From Flavonifractor sp. An82 (GTDB taxonomy: Bacteria > Bacillota > Clostridia > Oscillospirales > Oscillospiraceae), in NCBI RefSeq assembly GCF_002159265.1, contig NZ_NFHG01000010.1, positions 1-64,000 on the forward strand: a stretch of 64,000 bases of DNA, read 5' to 3'. The notes below the pieces were generated by a model that worked only from the letters and a program-made list of their open reading frames with translations, searched no databases and was not told the origin of the DNA. This document shows positions 18,413-27,082 of this stretch, in pieces (the first letter of the stretch is position 1; each line of letters opens with the position of its first letter). Position numbers and translations under genes: made by a program.

Positions 18413-19189
18413 CTAATATTTACCATGTAGCTTTTTATGTAGCTCCATATTTTCATGTAAGAAGTGGTTTTTTTCCTGATTAACAAAGAAACAGTTGCAC
18501 TGCCTGTTAAGTTTCATATCATCTCTGTTATAACTAAGGCAAGAGATGAGCCACTCCCTGTCGCTGATAATTGTACTTGAGAGCAAAGCCATCGCTGCTA
18601 GAGGAAAGCAGGAACCGACTGAATAGGTACTTAGGAAACCCAAGACAGCCCCTGAGCCGCGAAAGCGTGCGGGAAATTCAAGAAACAGCAAATCATCTTC
18701 TATCAGCGGGTTTGAAAGCAGCAGCCGCGTAAAAGATTGGCCGCAGACGATTTTCCCGGTATAAAAGTATTCAAAAGAGGCTCCATCTAATTTCTCTGAG
18801 GAATATGTGTAGATGGCCGCATGGGTCTTACTCTCGTTGTAGCATAATTGATGCACTCTAAGGATCGGCGCTTTTGCGTGGGAAAAGTACGTATATATGT
18901 ACTCCTGCCGCATATTTTCCATGGAAATTTGGTTGGCAGAACCACTTGTGATCAGTAGGTTTGATGCGTTCCAGTAGTTGTCAATGAGCGCGCCGATAGA
19001 AACACCCAGCGCATTACTGATCTGCTGAAGTGTCAGCAAATCGATAGAAATCTCACCCCGCTCATATTGAGAAAGGACGGATTTACTTCTGTGCAAAATA
19101 GTGGCAAAAGACTCCAGCGTATAGCCTTGCAATTTTCTAAAATAGCGGATTTTTGCACCCACTTCTTTGCAAATATTGATTTCATTCAT
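18413..19189 (-). CDS. XRE-family transcriptional regulator
   Basis: This 258-residue protein has an N-terminal helix-turn-helix of the Cro/C1 type (residues of about 10-65: IRYFRKLQGYTLESFATILHR then SVLSQYERGEISIDLLTL). The remaining roughly 190 residues form an uncharacterised, possibly ligand-sensing domain rich in aromatics and cysteine. It is transcribed divergently from the amidohydrolase/transporter genes. Its own promoter (19271-19299) overlaps one of three related inverted repeats, so autoregulation and control of the divergent operon are likely. I infer that it senses the substrate of that operon. Confidence 0.85.
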   Translation of the reverse strand: MNEINICKEVGAKIRYFRKLQGYTLESFATILHRSKSVLSQYERGEISIDLLTLQQISNALGVSIGALIDNYWNASNLLITSGSANQISMENMRQEYIYTYFSHAKAPILRVHQLCYNESKTHAAIYTYSSEKLDGASFEYFYTGKIVCGQSFTRLLLSNPLIEDDLLFLEFPARFRGSGAVLGFLSTYSVGSCFPLAAMALLSSTIISDREWLISCLSYNRDDMKLNRQCNCFFVNQEKNHFLHENMELHKKLHGKY

Positions 19190-19205
19190 CGCACATCCCC
19201 CAACA

Positions 19206-19339
19206 ATTCCATTTCAAACGGAAATCTGCTAAAATGCACAAATAAAATATTTTGTTTCTTTGACTTTTTAATTATAATGGATTGTTAATTCCGGTGCAAG
19301 CGGAATTTTTGAATCACAAATCCGGCGAAGCAGGAATTT
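19206..19339. promoter_or_regulatory. Three related inverted-repeat operator candidates
   Basis: Three imperfect palindromes of the form TTCC-N(8)-GGAA occur at 19206-19225, 19288-19307 and 19318-19339, for example ATTCCGGTGCAAGCGGAAT. The middle one covers the -35 of the regulator promoter, and the third lies 6 bp upstream of the -35 of the amidohydrolase promoter. This is the expected pattern for a local XRE repressor or activator. Confidence 0.6.
19271..19299 (-). promoter_or_regulatory. Promoter of the XRE regulator gene
   Basis: The minus strand has TTGCAC (19294-19299), a 17-bp spacer, then a perfect TATAAT (19271-19276). The -35 is embedded in the middle operator-like palindrome. Confidence 0.65.
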
Positions 19340-19345
19340 GCAAAA

Positions 19346-19374
19346 TTGCCTCCTCTTTGTGAAAAATATATGAT
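19346..19374 (+). promoter_or_regulatory. Promoter of the amidohydrolase/transporter operon
   Basis: TTGCCT (19346-19351), a 17-bp spacer and TATGAT (19369-19374) lie 31 bp before the amidohydrolase start, next to the third operator-like palindrome. Confidence 0.6.
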
Positions 19375-19405
19375 AAGGACATCCTAAAACATGGAGGCAA
19401 TTATA

Positions 19406-20596
19406 ATGATTGTATTAAAAAACTGTCGTCTTATCCCATACCTGACGGATGGATACAGCAATCCCACCGCAGACATTTTTATTGACGGCAAACACATCCA
19501 AGGAATCTATCCCTGTGGAACACAATCTTGTGAAGATGCTGAGTGCTATGATCTGAACGGCAAAACGGTGATCCCGGGTTACTTTGACCTGCATGCACAT
19601 TTGATGTTTACCAACCAGAACTGGGAGTATTTAATGCACCGCAGTGAGAGCACATATGTAATGGACAGCGCCGCTTACGCCAAGACTTATCTGAAATTGG
19701 GTTACACCACCATCCGTGATGCTGGCAATGACTATTATGCCTCTGTAACCGTACGCGACAACATCAACAGCGGCGTTCTGACCGGCGCACGTGTTATCAC
19801 CTCTGGCAAAATTCTGACACCCACTACACGGGGCAACTCCAGCTTTGGAACGCTCTATAAGGAAATTGACGGTGCAGACGCCATGCTGAAGGCCTGCCGT
19901 GAGGAGTGTGCCGCAGGGGTCGATTTTATCAAATATATGTGCACAGGGGCGATGCTGAATCTTGGCGGCGTACCTGGTCAGATTGTAACCACACCCGAAG
20001 AGCTTCGCGCTATTGTGGCAGCAGCGGAAGGCCTTGGGACCTATGTTGCCGCACATTGCCACGGCACGTTGGGGATCAAAGAAGCCATCAAGGCCGGCGT
20101 CCGCACCATTGAACATGCCTCCTATATGGATGAGGAGTGTGTGGAGCTGATCCTCAAGCGTGGGAATGATATTTGTACAGTTCCTACGTTTGCGGTGGCG
20201 TATTCGTTAGTTTCTGAGCTCTCCGGCCCCGTTGTTCCTGAATTTAAGAGCAAGACGGAAGATGGTATCGCACATATGGCGCAGGGTATTCACCTCTGCC
20301 AGGCCGCTGGCATCACGATTGGTTTCGGTACCGATCTGGATATGGAAAATGCGGCGAAATATCCGGGCATCGAGTTTCAGGCAAGAGCATCCTATGGCGT
20401 GGACAATGAGACCATCTTGAAACAAGCCACCATTGAGAGCGCAAAGATCCTCCGCATGGATGACAAGCTGGGTACTATCTGCGTTGGCAAACTGGCCGAT
20501 CTTGTGGTTGTAGACGGTGCACCCGATGAAGATATCTCCTGCATGATGAAATATCCTGCTATGGTGTGGAAGGAAGGCGTTTTGTTCAGAGACTGA
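19406..20596 (+). CDS. Metal-dependent amidohydrolase (imidazolonepropionase/prolidase-like)
   Basis: The product is 396 residues. The start at 19406 (MIVLKNCRL) is chosen because GGAGG lies 8 nt upstream; the ATG at 19391 is part of that ribosome-binding site. The TIM-barrel metal ligands of the superfamily are visible: DLHAHL (H63, H65), a candidate carboxylated Lys in FIKYMCTG (K176), AAHCHG (H217, H219), IEHASY (H237) and GFGTDLD near residue 310. C-terminal sequence KLADLVVVDG completes the small beta domain. Related enzymes cleave dipeptides or cyclic amides; the substrate cannot be read from sequence. It is co-transcribed with two transporters, so it probably degrades an imported amide or peptide-like compound. 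Confidence 0.85.
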   Translation: MIVLKNCRLIPYLTDGYSNPTADIFIDGKHIQGIYPCGTQSCEDAECYDLNGKTVIPGYFDLHAHLMFTNQNWEYLMHRSESTYVMDSAAYAKTYLKLGYTTIRDAGNDYYASVTVRDNINSGVLTGARVITSGKILTPTTRGNSSFGTLYKEIDGADAMLKACREECAAGVDFIKYMCTGAMLNLGGVPGQIVTTPEELRAIVAAAEGLGTYVAAHCHGTLGIKEAIKAGVRTIEHASYMDEECVELILKRGNDICTVPTFAVAYSLVSELSGPVVPEFKSKTEDGIAHMAQGIHLCQAAGITIGFGTDLDMENAAKYPGIEFQARASYGVDNETILKQATIESAKILRMDDKLGTICVGKLADLVVVDGAPDEDISCMMKYPAMVWKEGVLFRD

Positions 20597-20622
20597 GACG
20601 TTTCCTATGGAGGGACATTTCT

Positions 20623-22032
20623 ATGCAGATAATAGACTACTGTGTTTTGTTCAGCACGATTCTGGTCGTGATACTCATTGGATGGCTTAGCGGCCGAAAT
20701 ACCTGCTGCACCGATTCATCCAAAGAGTTTCTGCTGACAGAAAAAGGGATTAATAAACTGCAGGCAGGCTTTTCCATGGCGGCTACCGACTTTGGAGGCA
20801 GCGGCTTGGTCGGTGCAATTGGTTACTGCTACTTTGTCGGGATTTCCGGCATATGGTGGAATTTAGCGGCAGCTCCAGCATTTATCCTGGTGGGACTCTT
20901 TTTGGCAAAGAAGTTTAATCGCATGGATTGTGCCACACTTCCCGAGTATTTTGGCAAACGGTACGGCAAAGGAGTTAAACTTCTATCCTGTATACTCCAT
21001 ATTCTGACCAATATTGCCGCCCTTTCAGTCCAGTATACTGTTTCTTGCACAGTACTTCATATTGTCACAGGATTCAATATCAATGTCTCTCTTGTGATTT
21101 CCGTTCTAATCGTTCTCTTTCTCACCTCCGGCGGCCTGCGGGCAGTTGTAAACACCGATGCTGTGCTGTTTATCATAATTGTGATCAGCATCTTGCTAAT
21201 GGTGCCGTTTTCGATTCGGGCGGCTGGCGGGTATGCAACATTAAAAGCAAATGTGCCGGTTGAATTCTTCCGTTTTGATCAGCTGGGCGCGTGGACTCCA
21301 ATCTCATGGATCCTGCTCTGCATGCTCAATTACTCCACGAACCAGAACTATATCCAGCGAATGGTCAGTGCAAAAGACACAGGAACTGCAAAATTCGGTG
21401 CGCTCTTCACTGCCGGTTTCTATGTGATCATTTCAATGGCATTAGGATTGATTGGAATAGCTGCCTATGTGCTTTTACCTGGAATAGAAGATTCTAACAT
21501 GATATTTGCAACCATGCTGGTCCGCTTCTTCCCTCACGGCCTGCTGGGCATAGGGCTGGCCGCTGTATTTGCGGCAACAATATCCACCGGAACATCAATG
21601 CTGCACGCGACGGCAACACTCATTGTCAACGATATCTATGTTCCGCTTGGGAAGTCAGAGCGAAATGATCAAAGTATATTGGTAACCAGTCGCATTTGTG
21701 TTTTTGCCGTGGCACTGTTCGCATTGAGCATATCGATGTTCTCCAGCAATATTGTAAATATTTGCTATATTGGTGGCTTGTTCTACGGTGTTTCTGCCTT
21801 TGTTCCAATGGTGTTAGGATTGTACTCCAAATTTGTCACAGGCAAAGCTGCGCTGATAAGTATGGTCATGACTGTTGTGCTGAGTTTGTTGTGGGAGTAT
21901 TTTCCATCTTTTCGTATCAGTGCGCTTGCACAGATTCCGTCCAATGTCTTTGGACTGGCTGTCAGCGCAGGGACGATCTGCATCATATCGGTGCTTACAA
22001 ATAAGGTAAGAAAGGATGAAGGCCATGTTTAA
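20623..22032 (+). CDS. Sodium:solute symporter (SSS family)
   Basis: This 469-residue protein (start MQIIDYCVLF, with GGAGGG 8 nt upstream) has about 13 hydrophobic segments. The N-terminal signature of the family is present: SKEFLLTEKGINKLQAGFSM, then ATDFGGSGLVGAIGYCYFVG. Members import sugars, amino acids, carboxylates or pantothenate with Na+. It starts 26 bp after the amidohydrolase stop and its end overlaps the next gene, so the three form one operon. The substrate is unknown, presumably that of the amidohydrolase. Confidence 0.9.
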   Translation: MQIIDYCVLFSTILVVILIGWLSGRNTCCTDSSKEFLLTEKGINKLQAGFSMAATDFGGSGLVGAIGYCYFVGISGIWWNLAAAPAFILVGLFLAKKFNRMDCATLPEYFGKRYGKGVKLLSCILHILTNIAALSVQYTVSCTVLHIVTGFNINVSLVISVLIVLFLTSGGLRAVVNTDAVLFIIIVISILLMVPFSIRAAGGYATLKANVPVEFFRFDQLGAWTPISWILLCMLNYSTNQNYIQRMVSAKDTGTAKFGALFTAGFYVIISMALGLIGIAAYVLLPGIEDSNMIFATMLVRFFPHGLLGIGLAAVFAATISTGTSMLHATATLIVNDIYVPLGKSERNDQSILVTSRICVFAVALFALSISMFSSNIVNICYIGGLFYGVSAFVPMVLGLYSKFVTGKAALISMVMTVVLSLLWEYFPSFRISALAQIPSNVFGLAVSAGTICIISVLTNKVRKDEGHV

Positions 22033-23245
22033 AACGAAAAAATTTGGCGTAATTCTATTGTTAACATCTACTTGCCTAATCTACAATTTGCCTTACCTCA
22101 GTTCCACATTTTATACACAGTTTCTGGAGGCATTTAACCTGTCAAATACCCAGGCTGGTATACTGATTACTTTTTTCTCTCTGACAGCAACTCCTGGCTA
22201 TCTGTTTGGCGGAATGTTGGCTGACAAATTCAGCCCAAAGAAACTCATCATTCTTTCCCTGCTGATGACAGCCGCTCTTGGCTATGCGATGTATTTTATG
22301 AGCGGCTATACCGTCCTGATGGTATGCTACTTTGGATTTGGCATCTCCACTACCTTTATCCATTGGAGCGCCTTCATGAAACTCATTCGTGCACAGGCGG
22401 ATGACAAAGATGACCAGGGACGCACGTTTGGCACATTTGAATGGTGTTACGCACTTGTCGGTGCAGTGGCAAGCTACGGACTGCTGGCGCTGCTGGGATA
22501 TGTCAGCTCCTTTAAAATCGCGACTGCGCTGTATGCAACCATACTGGTAATCATCGCCCTGCTGGTTATCTTTTTGCTCAAGGACGTTAAGGGCATCAAC
22601 GACAACGATTTCAATGTGCGAATGGTAAAGCAGGCGATTGCGCATCCGGTCACCTGGCTGAACGGCCTGATTGTAATGGGCATGTTTATTGTCGCCACCG
22701 GCTCCGCCTATCTGAATCCCTATCTGAATGGGGTCTTCGGAACGAGCGTAGCCTTTGCCACATCCTTTGCCATCATGAATAAGTGCATTGTACGCCTCTG
22801 CGTCGTCGGTGTTGGAGGCATGCTGCTTGACAAATGGAAAACCCCCAAGTTCATGATTATCTGCATGGTATTTCTCTCAGCCGCCATTGTTGGTATGTTT
22901 GTAATTCCCCAAAACAGCGGATCCATGGTGATCGCAGTTATCATAGCATTCCTAATCTTGATTTTTATGTCTACTGCGCGGAGCGGTATGTATACACCTA
23001 TCCCTGAAGCAAAAATCCCAATGGCCATTACCGGCACCGCTATGGGTATTTGCTCTGCTGTGGGTTATTCCACCGATATCTGGTCGTATACATTGATTGG
23101 AAACTGGCTGGACAATTACGGAAATACCGGATACCAGTATGTGCTACTGTTGTCTTTGGCGGGTGTCGCCATGGTTATTATCTGCAGTATTCTGCTATAC
23201 CGCTATGAGAAAAGACACCATATCTTTGAGCGCAGTGAAGTTTAA
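22025..23245 (+). CDS. MFS transporter
   Basis: The product is 406 residues with twelve hydrophobic segments and the MFS loop motif variant GGMLADKFSPKKLI between helices 2 and 3. The ATG at 22025 is preferred because AAAGGA lies 8 nt upstream; ATG 22016 is also possible. It overlaps the symporter gene by 8 bp. The pattern resembles oxalate/formate or sugar-phosphate type permeases, but the substrate is not readable. Two transporters beside one hydrolase suggest substrate import and product export. That is inference. Confidence 0.85.
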   Translation: MFKTKKFGVILLLTSTCLIYNLPYLSSTFYTQFLEAFNLSNTQAGILITFFSLTATPGYLFGGMLADKFSPKKLIILSLLMTAALGYAMYFMSGYTVLMVCYFGFGISTTFIHWSAFMKLIRAQADDKDDQGRTFGTFEWCYALVGAVASYGLLALLGYVSSFKIATALYATILVIIALLVIFLLKDVKGINDNDFNVRMVKQAIAHPVTWLNGLIVMGMFIVATGSAYLNPYLNGVFGTSVAFATSFAIMNKCIVRLCVVGVGGMLLDKWKTPKFMIICMVFLSAAIVGMFVIPQNSGSMVIAVIIAFLILIFMSTARSGMYTPIPEAKIPMAITGTAMGICSAVGYSTDIWSYTLIGNWLDNYGNTGYQYVLLLSLAGVAMVIICSILLYRYEKRHHIFERSEV

Positions 23246-23305
23246 GTTTTACGGATAGAAACGTCTCCGGTCGCCAATGGTGCATTTTAGACAAGCACCT
23301 GAAAC

Positions 23306-23352
23306 AAATACCGCGAACAGGAAGCAGAACAAGATTCCTGTTCGCGGTATTT
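23306..23352 (+). terminator. Hairpin terminator after the MFS gene
   Basis: An 18-bp perfect stem (AAATACCGCGAACAGGAA, 23306-23323, with 23335-23352) and an 11-nt loop lie about 60 bp after the stop. The T tract is short. Confidence 0.65.
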
Positions 23353-23721
23353 GCGTCAATAGAATTCCTAGGTGGTTAGGAAGGCAGTCACGCTACAAGC
23401 GACGCGCATGCCGTCCCACCATTTATGGAATCCGATTACTGCTGACCGGGCCGGTCAGATCATCGCTTGCCTACGAAGGGGCTGACGCAGACTAACAGTG
23501 CGGAAATTTGGAATGTCAGCCTCTCAGTCTAATGAAAATTTGAGGATAAACCGCATATCTGCAAAAGCCGTTCCCATTTGCGAATCAACCATAGATGAGA
23601 TAAAAGAGATGACCCAAGCAGAAAACTGGGATCACAGGCATCACAACCAGCCGTGGTTTTACCGTCTGAAGATAATTTATTGATTATAGAATTCTGCCTG
23701 AGCATCTACATGTACCAATGG
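23353..23721. other. Gene-free segment between cargo and mobilisation gene
   Basis: No convincing gene is visible. The only plus-strand open frame (23498-23683) has no ribosome-binding site or recognisable motif. A relaxase normally follows mobC on the minus strand, but translation of this stretch shows none, so the relaxase appears deleted. Confidence 0.5.
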
Positions 23722-24042
23722 TCATTTCCTGGGTACTTCGGCCAGTTCAGAATCAAATTTTGCCCAATGCCACAGTTGCTCCAACGTCTGTTGGATTGCC
23801 GCCAGTTGTTCCACACTGATAGGTGCACCTTGATTCGCGGCCCAGGCCAGTTGATTTAAATTATTTCCAATTGCGTTTAGTTCCCGGCAAACCTGCATGA
23901 CCATTTCAGTGGGACGCTCCTTGATCTCCAGGTCAGCTAGTAAGGAACGGATCAATGCACTGGCAGAGAGGCCACTGCGCCGTTGCTGCTCCTTTAAATG
24001 GGCATAATCTTTCTCACTGAGCATCACGTGCAGCTGATGCAA
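23722..24042 (-). CDS. mobC: MobC-like relaxosome protein
   Basis: This 106-residue protein has an N-terminal ribbon-helix-helix pattern (LHVMLSEKDYAHLKEQQRRSGLSASALIRSLL), followed by the family signature CRELNAIGNNLNQLAWAANQG and a helical tail. MobC proteins bind oriT and help the relaxase open it. It is transcribed away from the inverted repeats at 24081-24286. The relaxase gene that should lie downstream is absent, so this is an orphan of a decayed mobilisable element. Confidence 0.8.
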   Translation of the reverse strand: MHQLHVMLSEKDYAHLKEQQRRSGLSASALIRSLLADLEIKERPTEMVMQVCRELNAIGNNLNQLAWAANQGAPISVEQLAAIQQTLEQLWHWAKFDSELAEVPRK

Positions 24043-24080
24043 AAATACTCACCTCTTTCCTGTTGCTATGCACTGGGGTT

Positions 24081-24286
24081 TCAGGGGTATCCCCTGACAA
24101 GTGCGTTTTTGTACAAAAATGCGATGCTTGCAAGAACAGCGGCACAGCCGCTGTGGGTCTTCACCCGGCCAAGAAAAGAATGTATGGAAGCGAGAAATTA
24201 TCCGTACACAATAATCCGATTTTTTTCGACATACATTGGGGTGATGTTAAATTGCGGCACCCGGGATAGACCCCGGGTGCCGCAAT
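24081..24286. other. oriT-like region with three inverted repeats
   Basis: Upstream of mobC lie TCAGGGGTATCCCCTGA (24081-24097), the near-perfect palindrome GCGTTTTTGTACAAAAATGC (24103-24122), and a perfect 15-bp stem (24251-24265 with 24272-24286, loop ATAGAC). Clustered inverted repeats beside mobC are typical of transfer origins. No nic site can be assigned, and the third hairpin could instead be a terminator, although it lacks a T tract. Confidence 0.45.
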
Positions 24287-24575
24287 GTTGGATGCTAGAA
24301 GTTATACTGATTAACTGGCCAGCGCATCTTCCCTATCGCCGGTAAAGAGCTTGATAACTTGAGGCCACGATCCAGGGACAGGGGGAAAACTTACACTCAG
24401 CCACAGTCCGAGCGTTAAAAGCGTCGCAGGCAATGGGAGTGTCCGGTACAGAACCGTGATAAATGAATCCTAAATCAAAAGGATGCCGAAATGTTCTTGA
24501 TTTTAAGAAAACCCAAGGGGGTAGTTTACCCTCTTTACATTCCATCTTCTGTCCAAGACACAGGAGGAAACTGAA
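24287..24575. other. Leader region of the chimeric ParA/recombinase gene
   Basis: No gene is visible. The segment ends in CAGGAGGAAACTGAA, a strong ribosome-binding site for the ParA-type start at 24576. No promoter close to consensus was found. Confidence 0.4.
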
Positions 24576-25928
24576 ATGAACACACAAATTATCGCCATCG
24601 CCAACCAGAAAGGCGACGTTGGCAAGACAACCACCTGCGCAAATCTGGGTATCGGGCTGGCGCAGGCGGGGAAGAAAGTTCTGCTGATCGACGGAGACCC
24701 GCAGGGCAGCCTGACCATCAGCCTGGGCCATCCCCAGCCGGACAAGCTGCCCTTTACTCTGTCCGACGCGATGGGCCGTATCCTGATGGACGAGCCGATG
24801 CGCCCCGGCGAGGGCATCCTGCACCACCCGGAAGGCGTTGACCTGATGCCTGCCGACATCCAGCTCTCCGGCATGGAGGTCTCCCTGGTGAACGCCATGA
24901 GCCGTGAGACCATCTTGCGGCAATACCTGGACACGCTCAAGGGACAGTATTCCAATAACTATTTGGAGCAAAAGAGAATCAAGCGTGACGAGAGTGAGTT
25001 TGTCTATGTAAAAGGTGGCTTCCCTCAGATTATCTCGGAGGAACAGTACGAGCGGTGTAACGCCATTCGTCGCAGTAGGACCAAACGGCTGACCGATGAG
25101 AAAGGCCGTACACGGAGTTTTGGTATTCAGCAGGCTCAGAATGTGTGGGGTAGAAAAATGAGGTGTCGTTGTGGTTCTCCCATGCTTCGACATCGTTGGA
25201 GAACCAATAATGCAGGAAAGCCTATCTATGGATATGAATGCAAACGACACCATGATACCCCCCGCATCCGCCTTCAGAATGAACAAGGCAATCCAACACC
25301 TATCTGTGAGATCAAGCCGGTTGGACAAAGCAAGCTGGAACTGATGGCCTCCAAAATATTTGAGAGGGTATGGGGAGACCAAAGAGAAATCGTCCTCCAG
25401 ACCTGCAAAATGCTGGATGCTTGCTACAAGCCAGACGCAGATCGTCGAGCAGATTTGATGAAAGCGAAAGATGACTCTATTCAGTTGCTCCAACAACAGC
25501 TGGATGACTTGGTTGTGGTCCGTGCCCGTGGAGAGATTGAGCAGGATAAGTTCCTCCAGCGGACCATAGAAATTCAGCAGCAGATGGAGGCCCTTCGTCA
25601 GAGCAAAGCTCAAATTGCTTCAGAGGACTACAATCCCGGACGCCTGGATATGGAAGCCATTGAGGCAGCGTTGTGCGAAGCAGTTGAAATGCATGACGGT
25701 CTGGTAAGCGAGGATTTCATTGATCTCTTTGTTTCACAGGTTACACCACTGTCTGATTCCCGCTTTGCCTGGTGCTTGGACTTTTCTCCGCAGCCCACAG
25801 TTGCCTTTCTGAATTTAGCCGGTCAGAGGAAGTACACGACCTGCTCTATGGATAGTAAATTACACTTTGGTCCTTTTGCTGATGAGGAGGGGCACACCAT
25901 CCCTTTTCCGGGCAGCCTGCGTCGGTGA
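24576..25928 (+). pseudogene. Chimera: ParA N-terminus fused to serine-recombinase C-terminus
   Basis: The 450-codon frame is open, but two unrelated proteins are joined. Residues 1-126 match ParA/Soj ATPases ([20 protein letters not shown], then [14 protein letters not shown] and [13 protein letters not shown]). At residue 127 (about 24954), where ParA should continue with its ILIDC strand, sequence switches to the C-terminal half of a large serine recombinase. That half has a zinc-ribbon region ([14 protein letters not shown], then YGYECKRHH), a coiled coil (residues of about 300-350) and the terminal domain ([16 protein letters not shown]). The recombinase catalytic domain is missing, and the ParA Walker A motif reads KGDVGKTT instead of KGGVGKTT. 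Neither activity is expected to survive; it is most likely a deletion scar between element genes. Confidence 0.75.
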
Positions 25929-25988
25929 GCTGCCCGGACAGCTCTAATTCAAAATGTACATCGTTATATACACAAGGTATGTACGGCG

Positions 25989-26012
25989 CAGGCCGCTATC
26001 AAAAATCCGAGG
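25989..26012. repeat. Right copy of the 24-bp direct repeat
   Basis: This is the partner of 17397-17420, in the same orientation with one mismatch. It lies 60 bp after the recombinase remnant and immediately before the return to GC-rich chromosomal sequence. Confidence 0.7.
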
Positions 26013-26061
26013 TAATTCAGATTTCATCCCAGGCTCTCATAATCCAGTAAATCTGTAAAAT

Positions 26062-26099
26062 AAAAGTAGACACTCACATCAGTGTGAGTGTCTACTTTT
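26062..26099. terminator. Intrinsic terminator
   Basis: A 16-bp perfect stem (26062-26077 with 26084-26099, loop ATCAGT) is followed by T residues on the plus strand and flanked by A and T runs, so it can work in both directions. Confidence 0.85.
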
Positions 26100-26237
26100 T
26101 TATGTCTGGATAAAAATAAGGAGCGGTAGCCGTGTTGGTATTTCATTGCGCATATCTCCTTGCTTTGACCTGCTCCAGCAGCCCATCTGACAATACAAAT
26201 CTGACGAGCAGATCACCCACGTTTGCTGCGGGAAAAT

Positions 26238-26280
26238 GCATCAGCGCCGTAGGCGATCTGCCTGCAGCGCTGATGCGGAA
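26238..26280 (-). terminator. Terminator of the nine-gene nag operon
   Basis: On the minus strand GCATCAGCGC pairs with GCGCTGATGC (26267-26276 with 26238-26247) around a 19-nt loop with further pairing, followed by ATTTT. It lies 20 bp after the TauE-type gene stop. Confidence 0.6.
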
Positions 26281-26296
26281 AAAGGAGATGAACGTG

Positions 26297-27076
26297 CTAC
26301 AGGAAACACCGGATCAGGTTATAGACGCTGATACCAGTGATTACCAGAAGCAGCCAGAAAAAGAGTCTGTCCACCGCCCGGTTGTCCATGCGGCGGCTGA
26401 GACTGCGGCCCACGGTGCCGCCGACCACGCCGCCCACCACCATGGCGATGAGGACGGGCCACTCAAATTCAGGCACCGTGCGTCCGATCAGGGTGTTCAG
26501 GAAGCTGGCACCCTGAGAGAAGAGGATGACATACAGGGAGTTGAGGGCGGCGGTCTTGGAGTCCATGGAGAAGAAGTAGTAGAGCACGGCCAGGTTGATG
26601 GGGCCGCCTCCGATCCCAAGGAAGGAGGACAGCACGCCCAGAGCCAGACCGATCACCACACAGGCCGCCCCGTTCTTCACGTCCAGCGTGCGGATGCGGG
26701 GGCGGTTCAGGGTGTAGGCCAGCACGCCCAGGGTGAGCAGGATCATCAGTACCTGCTGGGCCACCGAAACGGCGGAGCCGCCGGCGTCCTTCACGATGTC
26801 GAAGAGCTGCTTGCCCACAATGCCGCCCACAGCGGCGCCGATGGCCAGCAGGGTGCCCCGCCGGGGCTCTACCTTTACCTCGCCGCCGATGCTGCGGAGC
26901 ATGGAGGTAATGGTCATGGCCAGCACGGTGCAGCCGGACAGGAAGCTGATGGTAGCCACCGGCAGGCCGGACACGGCGTCCATCACCGGTTTGATGATGA
27001 CGCCGCCGCCCACGCCGCTGATGCCGCCGATGGTGGTTGCCAGAATACAGACCAGAAAATTAAAGAGGATCTGCAT
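26297..27076 (-). CDS. TauE/SafE-family membrane exporter (DUF81)
   Basis: The 259-residue protein has about eight hydrophobic segments in two related halves, each carrying the family Gly-rich signature: IGGISGVGGGVIIKPVMD near residue 17 and SSFLGIGGGPINLAVLYYFF near residue 150. Family members are implicated in export of sulfite, sulfonates or organic acids. It is the last gene of the nine-gene operon, 6 bp after the phosphofructokinase stop. Which end product it exports is unknown. The nearby sulfonate-type ABC importer makes a sulfur-containing compound possible but unproven. Confidence 0.85.
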   Translation of the reverse strand: MQILFNFLVCILATTIGGISGVGGGVIIKPVMDAVSGLPVATISFLSGCTVLAMTITSMLRSIGGEVKVEPRRGTLLAIGAAVGGIVGKQLFDIVKDAGGSAVSVAQQVLMILLTLGVLAYTLNRPRIRTLDVKNGAACVVIGLALGVLSSFLGIGGGPINLAVLYYFFSMDSKTAALNSLYVILFSQGASFLNTLIGRTVPEFEWPVLIAMVVGGVVGGTVGRSLSRRMDNRAVDRLFFWLLLVITGISVYNLIRCFL

Positions 27077-27082
27077 GGCGGC

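Noticed and set aside
23498-23683. Small plus-strand protein between the MFS gene and mobC
   Set aside because: There is no ribosome-binding site, no recognisable motif and no conserved context.
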